Source of the DNA: Acidobacteriota bacterium
Lineage (GTDB): Bacteria; Actinomycetota; Acidimicrobiia; Spongiisociales; ZC4RG35
NCBI GenBank assembly: GCA_022573225.1
Contig: JACZUI010000008.1
Span: 1 to 63,475, forward strand
DNA length: 63,475 nt
Direction: 5' to 3'
Positions 27,002 through 35,980 of the stretch are shown here, in pieces. How positions within the stretch are numbered: the stretch's first letter is position 1; every line of letters starts with the position of its first letter. A program made the translations under genes and the position numbers. Below the pieces are notes generated by a model. That model saw nothing but the letters and a program-made list of their open reading frames with translations. It was not told where the DNA came from and made no database searches.

Positions 27002-28416
27002 TCTTCCTCCAGATCCGGTGACGATCCGCCTGGGTCAGGCAGGCCTTTTCCGATTGCCCATTCTCTGACAACTGCAAACGCTTCTGACGCCGAGTACGGG
27101 CCTTCGTCGATTCTCCTCTCGAGGAGAATCTGCATTATCTCCCCGACGGTCGGCCCAGGTCGAATGCCCAGGTACTCCATAACCTGGTTGCCGTCGACGG
27201 GAGCTCGAAGCCTGGCTAGCTCTTCCTGTTGCCCGAGTACATCGATCCGTCGCTCCAACTCGTCGATGCGGCTCTGAATGGCCCTTTCCCGCCGCTCATT
27301 TGCAGTCGTCACGTCACACCGGACCAGTTCGTTGAGAGGCTCGAGAAGATCTCCCGCGTCGCGCACATATCGGCGCACTGCAGCATCGGTCCAGCCCATG
27401 ACCAGGGTGTGAGGCCGAAGGTGAAGAAACACGAGCCGCGACACGTCATCTACCAACTCTCTGGGGTACCTCATGGCCTTCATGCGGCGTTTGGTGATCC
27501 GGGCCCCGACCACCTCATGGTGATGGAACGAAACCCCGCCAGGACCAAACTGCCTGGTATCCGGCTTGCCGATGTCGTGAAAGAGGGCAGCAAGCCGAAG
27601 AGTGAGGTCGGGTGACGTCTTGTCGACCACGGCAAGTGTGTGCGCAAGCACATCCTTGTGTCGATGATGCGGATCTTGCTCCATCGCCAGAGATGGCAGT
27701 TCGGGCAAGAATTGCTCGACCAGTTTGAGTCTCACCATGTCAAAGAGAGCCGCGCCAGGGGCCGGCGCGACCATCAGCTTGTTCAGCTCATCCCGGACTC
27801 TCTCGGCGGAGACGATGCCAAGTCGCTCCCCCATGCCCGCCACCGCGCTCAAGGTTCGATCGTCCGGAGTGAAGCCGAGCGTCGCCTGGAATCGGAACAG
27901 CCTCATCATTCGCAGGGGATCGTCGGAGAAGGAGACCTCCGGGTCCAACGGAGTTCGCAAAACGCCGGCAGCCAGATCAGCCAAGCCTCCATACGGATCA
28001 ACGGGCTCCATGTCCGCGACGGAAACGGCAATCGAGTTCACCGTGAAGTCGCGTCGGGACAAGTCGGTCTCGATATTGTCGGAGAACGTGACCCGCGGCT
28101 TTCGGGAGTCGTCCCGGTAGACCTCGTCACGAAAGGTCGTAATTTCCACCGTCCTTCCGTCGTGCCGGGCTGCGACTGTCCCGAAGGTGGCTCCCACCGT
28201 GTAGACCGCGTCCCCCCAGGTGGAAATTAGCTCTTCGATGCGGTCAGGATGCGCGTCTGTGGCAAAGTCGAAGTCCTCCACCGGGCGCTCCAGAAAGGCA
28301 TCCCGAACCGACCCTCCCACGAGGTAGAGCTGATGACCGCCACGCTTGAAGATCTCCGCCAGTTGAACGGGTGGGAGATCGGGCGCCACCAGAAACTGAA
28401 GACGTTTGGGTATCAC
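26998..28416 (-). CDS. cca: CCA tRNA nucleotidyltransferase / poly(A) polymerase family with HD domain
   Basis: Adds CCA ends to tRNA, needed because the tRNA-Gly in this window encodes none. [26 protein letters not shown] is the nucleotidyltransferase GGSVRD and DxD pair, [11 protein letters not shown] is the next motif, and [38 protein letters not shown] is a C-terminal HD domain, as in Mycobacterium PcnA. 472 residues. In Mycobacterium pcnA also lies upstream of the sigM-trx region, which supports shared ancestry of the locus. Confidence 0.92.
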   Translation of the reverse strand: MIPKRLQFLVAPDLPPVQLAEIFKRGGHQLYLVGGSVRDAFLERPVEDFDFATDAHPDRIEELISTWGDAVYTVGATFGTVAARHDGRTVEITTFRDEVYRDDSRKPRVTFSDNIETDLSRRDFTVNSIAVSVADMEPVDPYGGLADLAAGVLRTPLDPEVSFSDDPLRMMRLFRFQATLGFTPDDRTLSAVAGMGERLGIVSAERVRDELNKLMVAPAPGAALFDMVRLKLVEQFLPELPSLAMEQDPHHRHKDVLAHTLAVVDKTSPDLTLRLAALFHDIGKPDTRQFGPGGVSFHHHEVVGARITKRRMKAMRYPRELVDDVSRLVFLHLRPHTLVMGWTDAAVRRYVRDAGDLLEPLNELVRCDVTTANERRERAIQSRIDELERRIDVLGQQEELARLRAPVDGNQVMEYLGIRPGPTVGEIMQILLERRIDEGPYSASEAFAVVREWAIGKGLPDPGGSSPDLEEE

Positions 28417-28439
28417 GGGTCGCCAGGATACGAGCTGCT

Positions 28440-28596
28440 TCCTCCACCCGGAGCAAGATGTTTCCTCCCCCTAAGGCGCAGCAAGACATTTCCTCCCCTC
28501 TAGCGGAGCGAGTTTGGGGAAGGTGCCCCGGAGGGGCGGAGGGGGCAGCACTCGAATACGCGCAACGTAGAAGGGGCCGGCAATAACCGGCCCCTT
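28440..28596. repeat. interspersed GC-rich repeat copies and a strong hairpin
   Basis: The stretch from about 28488, TTTCCTCCCCTCTAGCGGAG then CGAGTTTGGGGAAGGTGCCC, recurs in diverged form near 36049. A partial copy precedes it at about 28457. A perfect hairpin follows, AAGGGGCCGG (28571-28580) and CCGGCCCCTT (28587-28596), with loop CAATAA. It has no T tract but could end pilT transcription. Confidence 0.65.
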
Positions 28597-28618
28597 CACG
28601 ATCCCCAGCGGAATGGTT

Positions 28619-29698
28619 CTAAATCTCGATTCCCACCGACATCGCCTTGGCCTTCATCTCGTGGACGTTTCGAGCGTATGGCAACGCCACGGGCAGGTCG
28701 ACAACGTCCGCAACGACCAGTTTGAGCAGCGACTGGTCGAAGGTCTGCATGCCAAAGAACTCGCTCTCCTTCATGATCTCGACGAGGCCCGAAGGATCAG
28801 AGCCGGCAAGGATCCACTCTTGGGCCCGCTCGTTATTGGTGAGCATCTCGCAGACGAGGACCTGCTTGGCGTCCTTGGTCTCCAGCAGCCTCTGACTGAT
28901 GATGGACAGCATCTGGGTCGCGAGCTGACCTTTGACGACGGACTGTTCGGGTTCCGGGAACATCGAGATGATCCGATGAATGGTGTCTGCCGGATCCGTG
29001 GTCCGCATCGTGGTGAGGACGAGATGCCCGGTCTCAGCGGCGGCGACGGCGGCTCTAGCCGTTTCGACGTCTTCGATATCTGAGATCATGATGACGTCGG
29101 TGTCGTGGCGAAGCGCACCGCGAACAGCGTCTGCGATGTTCGGAGTATCCACTCCGATCTCGCGCTGAACGACGACGGAGCGCTTGTCCGGGTGGAGAAC
29201 CTCGATGGGGTCTTCAACGGTCAGAATCGAGACGACCCGGTTGGCGTTGATCCAATCGAGGATGGAGGCAATCGTCATTGTCTTGCCCGATCCAGACGGA
29301 CCGGTGACTATCACAATCCCTGCCTTGCTTTTCGCCAGCTTCTCCACCGCGGGCGGTAGACCGAGCTCTTCGAAACTCTTGGCGCCGGGAACCACTCTTC
29401 GCAGCACAAGGGACACCGATCCGCGTTGTCGAAAAGCAGTGGCCCTGAACCTGCCCAACTCGTGACGGCCATAGGCAAAGTCGGCGGATCCATAGCTCTT
29501 GAAGTCAGATGCAGCCTTGGGGGTGAACATTGCCTCGGCATATGCCTGCGTGTCTGCCGGGCGGAGCGGCTCGAATCCGTCCACGCGACGCAACTCACCG
29601 TCGACGCGCACCACTGGAGCCGATCCCACCTTCAGATGGATATCGGAGGCACCCGCCGAGACCGCGTCGCGGAGAAGATCGTCGATGTTGATGTCCAT
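28619..29698 (-). CDS. PilT-like secretion/retraction ATPase with altered catalytic motifs
   Basis: The whole length (359 residues) aligns with PilT: the SDIHLKVGSAPVVRVDGEL start, Walker A GPSGSGKT (133-140), the Asp box VEDPIE (161-166), and AAAETGHLV. However, the Walker B GEMRD of PilT reads SDIED (206-210) and the His-box TLHTN reads TMRTT (230-234), so the catalytic Glu and His are replaced. No pilin or pilus assembly gene is nearby. It may be a non-retracting or regulatory relative. Confidence 0.8.
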   Translation of the reverse strand: MDINIDDLLRDAVSAGASDIHLKVGSAPVVRVDGELRRVDGFEPLRPADTQAYAEAMFTPKAASDFKSYGSADFAYGRHELGRFRATAFRQRGSVSLVLRRVVPGAKSFEELGLPPAVEKLAKSKAGIVIVTGPSGSGKTMTIASILDWINANRVVSILTVEDPIEVLHPDKRSVVVQREIGVDTPNIADAVRGALRHDTDVIMISDIEDVETARAAVAAAETGHLVLTTMRTTDPADTIHRIISMFPEPEQSVVKGQLATQMLSIISQRLLETKDAKQVLVCEMLTNNERAQEWILAGSDPSGLVEIMKESEFFGMQTFDQSLLKLVVADVVDLPVALPYARNVHEMKAKAMSVGIEI

Positions 29699-29774
29699 AA
29701 ATCCTTCCGAATGTGACCCAGCCCTGTATATCGGCCTGATATCAGAAGGGTTTAGGACCTAGGGGTGCCCAGTC

Positions 29775-30782
29775 TCAGAGGGACCAATGGCGCGAGATGG
29801 CCAAGACGGCCATCTCCAGAGCCGCGGTTGCCTCGGGCGGCGAAGTCAGAGGCTCCTCTTCGGCTACCTCGCCGCTAAAGCCTCTCAGAGTTGCGGCGGT
29901 GGACTCCCGCAGCGCATCGAGGTCATATCCGCCTTCGAGGGCAATAACGGTTCGGTTCGGTTCGTGAACGCGGGCGAGCGTTGCGGCGAGCATCCCAAAG
30001 TCCGACGCCTTCAACCTGAACTGGCCGAGATAGTCGTTGACATGAGAGTCGTATCCTGCGCTGATCAGCACCCAGTCGGCTGAAAACTCGGCCACGACAG
30101 GCAGGACAACCTCAGCCCAAGCCCGGAGGTACACATCACCGCCAGTGCCGGCCGGCAACGGAATGTTGATCGTTGTCCCCTTGGCCGCGCCCACCTCGAT
30201 GTCTTCGATTTCACCCTCGTACGGATAGAAGGGGCTCTGATGTAGCGAGACATACAGGATCCCGGGATCGTCCATCACGATCGACTGTGTGCCGTTCCCG
30301 TGATGCACGTCCCAATCGAGGATCGCAATTCGCTCACCTTGACTTCTGAGTAGGGCGGCCGTCACAGCCACGTTGTTGAACAGGCAAAACCCCATCGCCC
30401 TATCTGCGAAGGAGTGGTGGCCAGGGGGGCGAGTCATCGCGAACCCCACTCCGTCGAAGCCATCGGACATGGCCCGTGTCAAGGCGGCGACACCCCCGGC
30501 CGCCGTCAGGGACGCCTCCCAGGTTTCGCTCGAGACGATCGTGTCCATATCGAGAGCACCGCCGCCGAGTCGACAAAAAGTCTCCAACATGGCGATGTAC
30601 TCGGGATCGTGAACGAGAGCCAGCTCCGACCGAAGTATCTCCGGTGATTCGAGGGTGACTACCTCCAAACCGGAGTCGTCGATGCCCCTCAATACCGCGC
30701 CCACTCTCTCCGGACGCTCCGGATGATTCCGACTGGTGTCGTGTTCGACCGACGAAGGGTGCGAGGCGACTAGGACGTTCAC
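29775..30782 (-). CDS. histone deacetylase family protein (acetoin utilisation/acetylpolyamine amidohydrolase type)
   Basis: A zinc deacetylase: RPPGHHSFADRAMGFCLFNNVAV carries the tandem His charge relay, ILDWDVHHGNGTQ the zinc ligands, and VLISAGYDSH the third. Class II-like. The substrate may be acetylated protein or small amine. I prefer the GTG at 30782 with GGAGAG just upstream. A longer in-frame ATG at 30818 overlaps the divergent acetyltransferase start (30801), which argues against it. Confidence 0.87.
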   Translation of the reverse strand: MNVLVASHPSSVEHDTSRNHPERPERVGAVLRGIDDSGLEVVTLESPEILRSELALVHDPEYIAMLETFCRLGGGALDMDTIVSSETWEASLTAAGGVAALTRAMSDGFDGVGFAMTRPPGHHSFADRAMGFCLFNNVAVTAALLRSQGERIAILDWDVHHGNGTQSIVMDDPGILYVSLHQSPFYPYEGEIEDIEVGAAKGTTINIPLPAGTGGDVYLRAWAEVVLPVVAEFSADWVLISAGYDSHVNDYLGQFRLKASDFGMLAATLARVHEPNRTVIALEGGYDLDALRESTAATLRGFSGEVAEEEPLTSPPEATAALEMAVLAISRHWSL

Positions 30783-30800
30783 TTCCGTACTCTCCCATAT

Positions 30801-31520
30801 GTGTCCAATCGGCTCCACCTCGACGGCGAGTGGCCATCACCAGTCATCCTCCGGAAGGGATGGGCCAAGGCGGTGGCCAGGCCCTGGAACGACGATCTGA
30901 GTGATATCGCACTGCGACTCGAACGGGGTGGGCACTCCTTCCTCAACCACGTATCAGCGCATCTGGCCGAACTGGTCGACGGGTCGGTCTTCTCTCCCGC
31001 CCTTTACGAGTTCGCCACCAGGATCTGGCGTAGGGCCGGCTACGCCGACCAGATCCATCTGGACATCATGGAACGCTCACTCGGCACAGTGACTGATCCC
31101 GGCCCCCACCCGACGTGGGTCGAGGACAGCCCTGATATGCACGCGCTGGCCTCTATCGATCGGCGAGCCTTCGAGGGTTTCTGGCAGTTGGGAGAAAGTG
31201 GCTTGTCCGAGGCAGTCAAGGCGACGGCCGCGGCCGTGGTGATCATGGCCGGTGACGATTCAGAGCCATTTGGGTATGCGATCGTGGGAAGCCAGATGGA
31301 CACCGCGTTTCTCCAGCGGATCGCCGTTGTTCCCGATCACGAAGGGTCAGGATACGGATCATCGCTGCTCAACGCCGCAACCGCATGGGCCAGAAAACGG
31401 GGTGCCCGCACCATGATCCTCAACGTCAGACCTGACAGCACAAGGGCGCGGGATTTCTATCTCCGAGCCGGATTCGACATGACTGGATCCAAGCTCCATG
31501 TGCTCAGGTTCGAAGGTTGA
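30801..31520 (+). CDS. GNAT-family N-acetyltransferase
   Basis: The C-terminal half is a clear GNAT domain: AFLQRIAVVPDHEGSGYGSSLLNAAT is the acetyl-CoA pyrophosphate loop (usual RxxGxG/A, here HEGSGYG), and NVRPDSTRARDFYLRAGF the last motif. The N-terminal 110 residues are of unknown function. Divergent from the deacetylase-family gene, so an acetylating and a deacetylating enzyme sit back to back. Confidence 0.82.
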   Translation: MSNRLHLDGEWPSPVILRKGWAKAVARPWNDDLSDIALRLERGGHSFLNHVSAHLAELVDGSVFSPALYEFATRIWRRAGYADQIHLDIMERSLGTVTDPGPHPTWVEDSPDMHALASIDRRAFEGFWQLGESGLSEAVKATAAAVVIMAGDDSEPFGYAIVGSQMDTAFLQRIAVVPDHEGSGYGSSLLNAATAWARKRGARTMILNVRPDSTRARDFYLRAGFDMTGSKLHVLRFEG

Positions 31521-31640
31521 CCGTCGCGACGAGCCCGCTGAACAATGTTTCGCCACTCCTTGGGGCGGAATGGCGGGGCCGAGGATATAGCGAGTGGCGA
31601 TGAACTGGTCGTCGAGAAGAGTGACATGCATTACTCAGCA

Positions 31641-31666
31641 GACTCCTAGCTGCTGAACTAGGAGTC
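31641..31666 (+). promoter_or_regulatory. perfect hairpin that buries the ribosome-binding site
   Basis: GACTCCTAG (31641-31649) and CTAGGAGTC (31658-31666) are perfect complements around an 8-base loop. The second arm contains AGGAG, the only Shine-Dalgarno sequence of the pseudokinase gene, whose ATG follows at once at 31667. The stem could throttle translation or act as the end of the upstream transcript. Confidence 0.6.
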
Positions 31667-32953
31667 ATGCCGCCACCGATCTCAGACCGATATCGCCTGG
31701 AGATGCGGTTGGGGCGTGACGGGGACATCGAGGAGTGGCTCGCCACCGACACCTCCCTGGAAAGACCGGTCTTGATCCGCTCGTTGGGCCCGGAGACCAC
31801 GCCCGCACGCCGACGACAGTTCGTCGAGTCCGTCGGCGCGGCTGCGAAGACAACGCACTCCCATCTGGTCCGCGTCTTCGCTGTCGAGACCGTTGAGGGT
31901 GGCGCTTACTCCGTCTCCGAGTGGCCCGGCGGGGCCAACCTCGAGGATCGGGTCGGCGCAGGACGGGTAATGGATCTGGAGGAGTTCTTGCCCAACGCCG
32001 CGGGTTTGGCCGGCGCCCTCGCCGCCCTTCATGCAACCGGGGATCCACACGGACACGTAGATCTCTCCTCCATCTACTACTCGGTCGCTCATCCGGCCAA
32101 GCTGGGTTCCTTTGGTCGGCCTATGAGAACCGACATCGATGGTGACGTCAGAGCCCTCGCGGGCGTTCTGGAATCATCAGTCACTGGTTCCGCTCCCGGC
32201 GGGCCTCCCCCGTCGGAGAGCATCGACGGCTTTCCGAGGAGTCTCGATCGGATACTGCGCCAGGGCCAGTCGGGAGGACTCACGGCTGACGAATTGGAGA
32301 AGGCCTTTCTCGCCGCGCCGACGGTGCGGGTGCCACAGCCTGAGTCCCGATCCACCTCGCGCAGATTGCTTCTGGTAGCCGGCCTCCTGGTGGTGGTTGC
32401 GGTCGGACTTGTACTCCTCGGCAGGCTCTTCACGGGTGGGGGACCGATCCTGCCGGTAACTCCAACTCAGGTCACGCCCGATCCTGCGGAGACGGTTCCC
32501 AGTAGCGAGGCAACCGTCCCCGTCCCACCCATCTCCATCCGCAACACAGCTTCTTTCGATCCTTTCGGCGAAGGAGGTGAGAACGACGAACTGATTCCGA
32601 ACCTCTTTGACGGAAACAGCACAACAACGTGGCGCACAGAGCGTTATCAGACGCCCCTTCCACTGATCAAGCCTGGCGTGGGTCTCCGATTCGATGTCCA
32701 GGGCACCCCCGGCGAGCTATTCCTGATCGGGTTCTCGCCCGGCACCGTCTTTGAGGTCTACTGGGCGACCGCAGCCGATCCTCAGCTATCGGGTTGGGAG
32801 CGCATCCTGGGTGCCCAGGCACCCCGGGGATCCGCGACTCTGTCGTTGCCGCCCAGATTGGACGGTCACTGGCTTCTCTGGCTGACTGATCTGCCCGAGC
32901 AGGGTGACGGAAGCTTTTTCTCCACCCTCTCAGAAGTACGATTCTCGCCGTGA
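31667..32953 (+). CDS. membrane-anchored pseudokinase with extracellular discoidin-like domain (MviN C-terminal-like)
   Basis: Residues 1-215 follow a Ser/Thr kinase fold (ISDRYRLEMRLG start) but lack the HRD and DFG catalytic motifs (HGHVDLSSIYYS in place of HRDLKPSN), so it should be inactive. One membrane helix (RLLLVAGLLVVVAVGLVLLGRLF) and a Pro/Thr linker follow. A C-terminal domain then opens IRNTASFDPFGEGGENDE and LFDGNSTTTWRTERY, as in the outer part of Mycobacterium MviN/Rv3910. In Mycobacterium this unit is fused to the lipid II flippase MurJ; here the flippase is absent and the gene stands alone before sigM. Confidence 0.8.
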   Translation: MPPPISDRYRLEMRLGRDGDIEEWLATDTSLERPVLIRSLGPETTPARRRQFVESVGAAAKTTHSHLVRVFAVETVEGGAYSVSEWPGGANLEDRVGAGRVMDLEEFLPNAAGLAGALAALHATGDPHGHVDLSSIYYSVAHPAKLGSFGRPMRTDIDGDVRALAGVLESSVTGSAPGGPPPSESIDGFPRSLDRILRQGQSGGLTADELEKAFLAAPTVRVPQPESRSTSRRLLLVAGLLVVVAVGLVLLGRLFTGGGPILPVTPTQVTPDPAETVPSSEATVPVPPISIRNTASFDPFGEGGENDELIPNLFDGNSTTTWRTERYQTPLPLIKPGVGLRFDVQGTPGELFLIGFSPGTVFEVYWATAADPQLSGWERILGAQAPRGSATLSLPPRLDGHWLLWLTDLPEQGDGSFFSTLSEVRFSP

Positions 32954-33498
32954 CGTCGCCAGGAACCGATACTGAGCTGATTGCTCGCGTGGTGTCTGGC
33001 GACCGGGACGCCTTCGACGGGCTGATGCGAATCCATGAGGATCGGGTGTTCTCGGTTTGTCTTCGAATCATGGGCGACCGGGAGAATGCACTCGACGCCA
33101 CGCAGGAAACCTTTCTCACCCTTTTCCGAAAGGCCGGACAGTTCAAGGGTGAGTCCGCGCTCGGGACGTGGATTTATCGAATCGCGGTGAACACCTGTTA
33201 CGACCAGCTCCGGAAGGCCAAGCGGCGCCCGTCCGAGCATCTCCCCGACTATCTCGATCCGGCTGATCCGTCAGCCGAAGACGCCATGGAGTCGGCTGCC
33301 CTCAGGCCAGATATCGAAGAAGCCCTCAAGGCCCTTCCGCCCGAATTTCGAAGCGCCGTCGTCCTCTCCGACCTGGAGGGGCTTTCCATGCCAGAAACGG
33401 CCAATGCGCTTGGCATTCCGGTCGGCACCGTCAAGTCGAGAGTGTTTCGAGGCAGACGTCTTCTTGCCAAGAAACTCGGGAACCAAACAGCCACATGA
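32950..33498 (+). CDS. sigM: ECF RNA polymerase sigma factor, SigM type
   Basis: Region 2 (AFDGLMRIHEDRVFSVCLRIMGDRENALDATQETFLTLFRKAGQFKG, TWIYRIAVNTCYDQLRKAKRR) and region 4 (LPPEFRSAVVLSDLEGLSMPETANALGIPVGTVKSRVFRGRRLL) are complete. It overlaps the pseudokinase by four bases and is followed by its anti-sigma gene, matching the mviN-sigM order of Mycobacterium. Confidence 0.92.
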   Translation: MTSPGTDTELIARVVSGDRDAFDGLMRIHEDRVFSVCLRIMGDRENALDATQETFLTLFRKAGQFKGESALGTWIYRIAVNTCYDQLRKAKRRPSEHLPDYLDPADPSAEDAMESAALRPDIEEALKALPPEFRSAVVLSDLEGLSMPETANALGIPVGTVKSRVFRGRRLLAKKLGNQTAT

Positions 33499-33516
33499 GA
33501 ACATCAAACCGAACGC

Positions 33517-34311
33517 ATGCATAGGCACGATCTCAACACGATTGCCGCGCTAGCCGACGGCTCCCTGAAGGATGAGGCACAGGCCCGCGCCCTGGTCGAG
33601 ACATGTGACGAGTGCAGGGTTGAATACGAATCCCACAAAGTCGTCATCGCCGCTCTCGCTGCGGTCGAACCAGTAACGATGACCGACCTCGAGAAGGCAG
33701 CTCTTCACCGAGATCTATGGACCGACCTGAGGGCGGATACCGCGCCGGCCGTCAAGACTCCACCGTGGTGGTATCGGTGGTCCTATGCGGCCGCCGGCGT
33801 TTTCGTTGTGGTCGGACTTGTCGGTGTCGTATCGCAACTGGGCGGTGTCTCGACTTCGGACAGTGCCGCACCTGAGGTGTTCGAGACTCCCGACGATGCG
33901 TCGGGAGTCGCTGACCTGGGGGCACAAGACGGCGGTGGGGCTGATGAAGCCGCAACGGATGAAGCCGAGGCGGCTGAGACCACGATCGCCGCAGTCGAGG
34001 ATGCCGGCGGCGGAGCGGAGCCACTGAGTCGCTCCCTCGACGCCGCTACCTTCTCGCTCCTCGTCGAACAGGCTCGGAGTGTCGAGCCCACCTCCTCCGA
34101 AGCCGCGGCGACCTTTTCCAACGATGCGACTGCTCGGCGTGCGGCCGAGTGTGTCGAAGAGGCCGGCCTGTCGGCACAGGAGGTTGTTGGCGAGGTTGAA
34201 GCCTCGACCATGTATCTACTCACCGTCGCGATTGGCGAGGAAGTCGACGCAGGTACAGTCTTCACAGTGGTTGATTTCGAGACCTGCCAGGTGCTCTCCG
34301 TCGAGAATTGA
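33517..34311 (+). CDS. transmembrane anti-sigma factor
   Basis: The N-terminal zinc-finger-type region (HRHDLNTIAALADGSLKDEAQARALVETCDECRVEYESH) has the paired cysteines of anti-sigma ZAS domains. One membrane helix lies at about residues 88-108 (WSYAAAGVFVVVGLVGVVSQL). A long acidic Ala-rich outer linker and a small C-terminal domain follow. It should hold SigM at the membrane. Confidence 0.85.
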   Translation: MHRHDLNTIAALADGSLKDEAQARALVETCDECRVEYESHKVVIAALAAVEPVTMTDLEKAALHRDLWTDLRADTAPAVKTPPWWYRWSYAAAGVFVVVGLVGVVSQLGGVSTSDSAAPEVFETPDDASGVADLGAQDGGGADEAATDEAEAAETTIAAVEDAGGGAEPLSRSLDAATFSLLVEQARSVEPTSSEAAATFSNDATARRAAECVEEAGLSAQEVVGEVEASTMYLLTVAIGEEVDAGTVFTVVDFETCQVLSVEN

Positions 34312-34391
34312 CCGAAGCGGGTGAGGGCGACTCCTCACTCCGCCCCCAGGCCTCGGATGCATCTTCGCTTTCTTTAACTAATCTGCTCCTC

Positions 34392-34658
34392 ATGGAAGAA
34401 CTCCCGGCGAGATTTGCCGATCTGCTCGAGAAGCTGGCGCTCAAAGTCAGATCCCTGACAGTGGACCGAGTGGCGGAATGGATTCGTGTGGGCGGGTTGG
34501 GAATCCTGGCCGGCACTTTGGCGTTTACGGCATTGCTCTTCCTGTTGTTTGCGATCTTCGGTGCGCTCGAGATCCCGTTGACAACCGCTGGAGCTCTCGC
34601 ATTGGTAGGTGTCCTTCTCATCTCGATCGGCGGCTACATGTGGATCAAGAGGACTTGA
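34392..34658 (+). CDS. small two-helix membrane protein
   Basis: About 88 residues from ATG 34392: an amphipathic start (MEELPARFADLLEKLALKVRSL), two membrane segments (LGILAGTLAFTALLFLLFAIFG and TTAGALALVGVLLISIGGYMWI) and a basic KRT end, resembling phage-holin-superfamily small membrane proteins. It sits between the anti-sigma gene and trxB. Function unknown. Confidence 0.65.
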   Translation: MEELPARFADLLEKLALKVRSLTVDRVAEWIRVGGLGILAGTLAFTALLFLLFAIFGALEIPLTTAGALALVGVLLISIGGYMWIKRT

Positions 34659-34665
34659 CAGAAAA

Positions 34666-35589
34666 ATGACTCACGAAAAGCTGATAATCATCGGATCTGG
34701 CCCCGCCGGTCTCACCGCGGCCCTCTATGCGGCGCGGGCAGACCTGAATCCCAGGGTTTTTGAGGGAACCGCCGCAGGCGGCCAGTTGATGATCACCACC
34801 GACGTCGAGAATTACCCGGGGTTTCCCGACGGGATCATGGGCCCCGAGCTCATGGACCAGTTCCGCAAACAAGCGGAACGCTTCAACGCACGCCTCCAAC
34901 AGGTCGACGTCACCGAGGTCGACTTCACATCCACCCCGTTCAGGATCAGTGTCGGAGCCGACGACTACACCGCGGACGCTGTCGTGGTGGCCACCGGGGC
35001 TTCGGCTACATGGCTCGGCGTCCCCGGGGAGCAGACACTGACCGGCAAGGGCGTCTCGGCATGCGCTACCTGCGACGGCTTCTTCTTCCGCAATCAGGAG
35101 CTCGTCGTCGTCGGCGGGGGGGACACCGCGATGGAAGAAGCGCTATTCCTCACCAAGTTCGCCTCAAAGGTGACCATCGTTCATCGTCGTGACGAGTTCC
35201 GAGCGTCCCGAATCATGGCGGCACGGGCGCTCGCTGATGAGAAGGTTGACGTCATCTGGAATTCGATCGTTACCGAGATCCATGGCGAGAATGCTGTCGA
35301 GGCTGTGACCCTGGAGGACACCGAGACAGGCGAGACAACCCGGTTCAAGACCGACGGCGTGTTCGTTGCCATCGGCCACAAACCCAACACTGACGTCTTT
35401 GTGGACGAGTTGGAGCTAGACGACAACGGATATATCGAAGTCACCGAGCCGGGAACGACCAGGACCTCGGTAGACGGTGTCTTCGCCGCCGGAGATGTGG
35501 CGGACCATATTTACCGTCAAGCTGTGACTGCAGCCGGTACCGGGTGCATGGCGGCCATTGACGCCGAACGGTGGCTGGGAGCCCGCTGA
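34666..35589 (+). CDS. trxB: thioredoxin reductase
   Basis: A flavoenzyme that passes electrons from NADPH to thioredoxin. IIIGSGPAGLTAALYAARADL is the FAD motif, SACATCDGFF the redox CxxC, VVVGGGDTAMEEALFL the NADPH motif, and GVFAAGDVADHIYRQAVTAAGTG the C-terminal FAD contact. 307 residues. Followed by its partner trxA after 73 bases. Confidence 0.95.
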   Translation: MTHEKLIIIGSGPAGLTAALYAARADLNPRVFEGTAAGGQLMITTDVENYPGFPDGIMGPELMDQFRKQAERFNARLQQVDVTEVDFTSTPFRISVGADDYTADAVVVATGASATWLGVPGEQTLTGKGVSACATCDGFFFRNQELVVVGGGDTAMEEALFLTKFASKVTIVHRRDEFRASRIMAARALADEKVDVIWNSIVTEIHGENAVEAVTLEDTETGETTRFKTDGVFVAIGHKPNTDVFVDELELDDNGYIEVTEPGTTRTSVDGVFAAGDVADHIYRQAVTAAGTGCMAAIDAERWLGAR

Positions 35590-35662
35590 GCAATGCAAGC
35601 TGCCAAGGAATGACTCATCAGTGACCCAGGTTCACTGAATAGCAATCAAGGAGAATCTAGAA

Positions 35663-35980
35663 ATGGCTGAAATCGTCACCCTCAATGATGGATCGTTCAA
35701 CGATGCCATCAGCGGTGAGAGACCAATCCTCGTCGACTTCTGGGCCGAGTGGTGCGGGCCATGCCATGTCATCGCTCCCGTGCTCGAAGAAATCGCCGGG
35801 GAACAGGACAAGATCGATATCGGCAAACTCAACGTCGACCACAACCCGCAACCCGCGGCTGCTCATGATGTGATGAGCATCCCAACCCTCATACTCTTCA
35901 AGGACGGAGTCGAGAAGAAGCGCATCGTCGGGGCAGCTCCCAAGCACCGGCTCCTCGCCGAACTCGCCGAGTTCCTTTGA
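35663..35980 (+). CDS. trxA: thioredoxin
   Basis: 105 residues with the WCGPC active site in VDFWAEWCGPCHVIAPVLEEIA and the conserved cis-proline in SIPTLILFKDG. Good AAGGAG signal upstream. Couples with TrxB; such reduced thioredoxin could also serve the AhpD- and ArsC-like proteins further along. Confidence 0.95.
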   Translation: MAEIVTLNDGSFNDAISGERPILVDFWAEWCGPCHVIAPVLEEIAGEQDKIDIGKLNVDHNPQPAAAHDVMSIPTLILFKDGVEKKRIVGAAPKHRLLAELAEFL

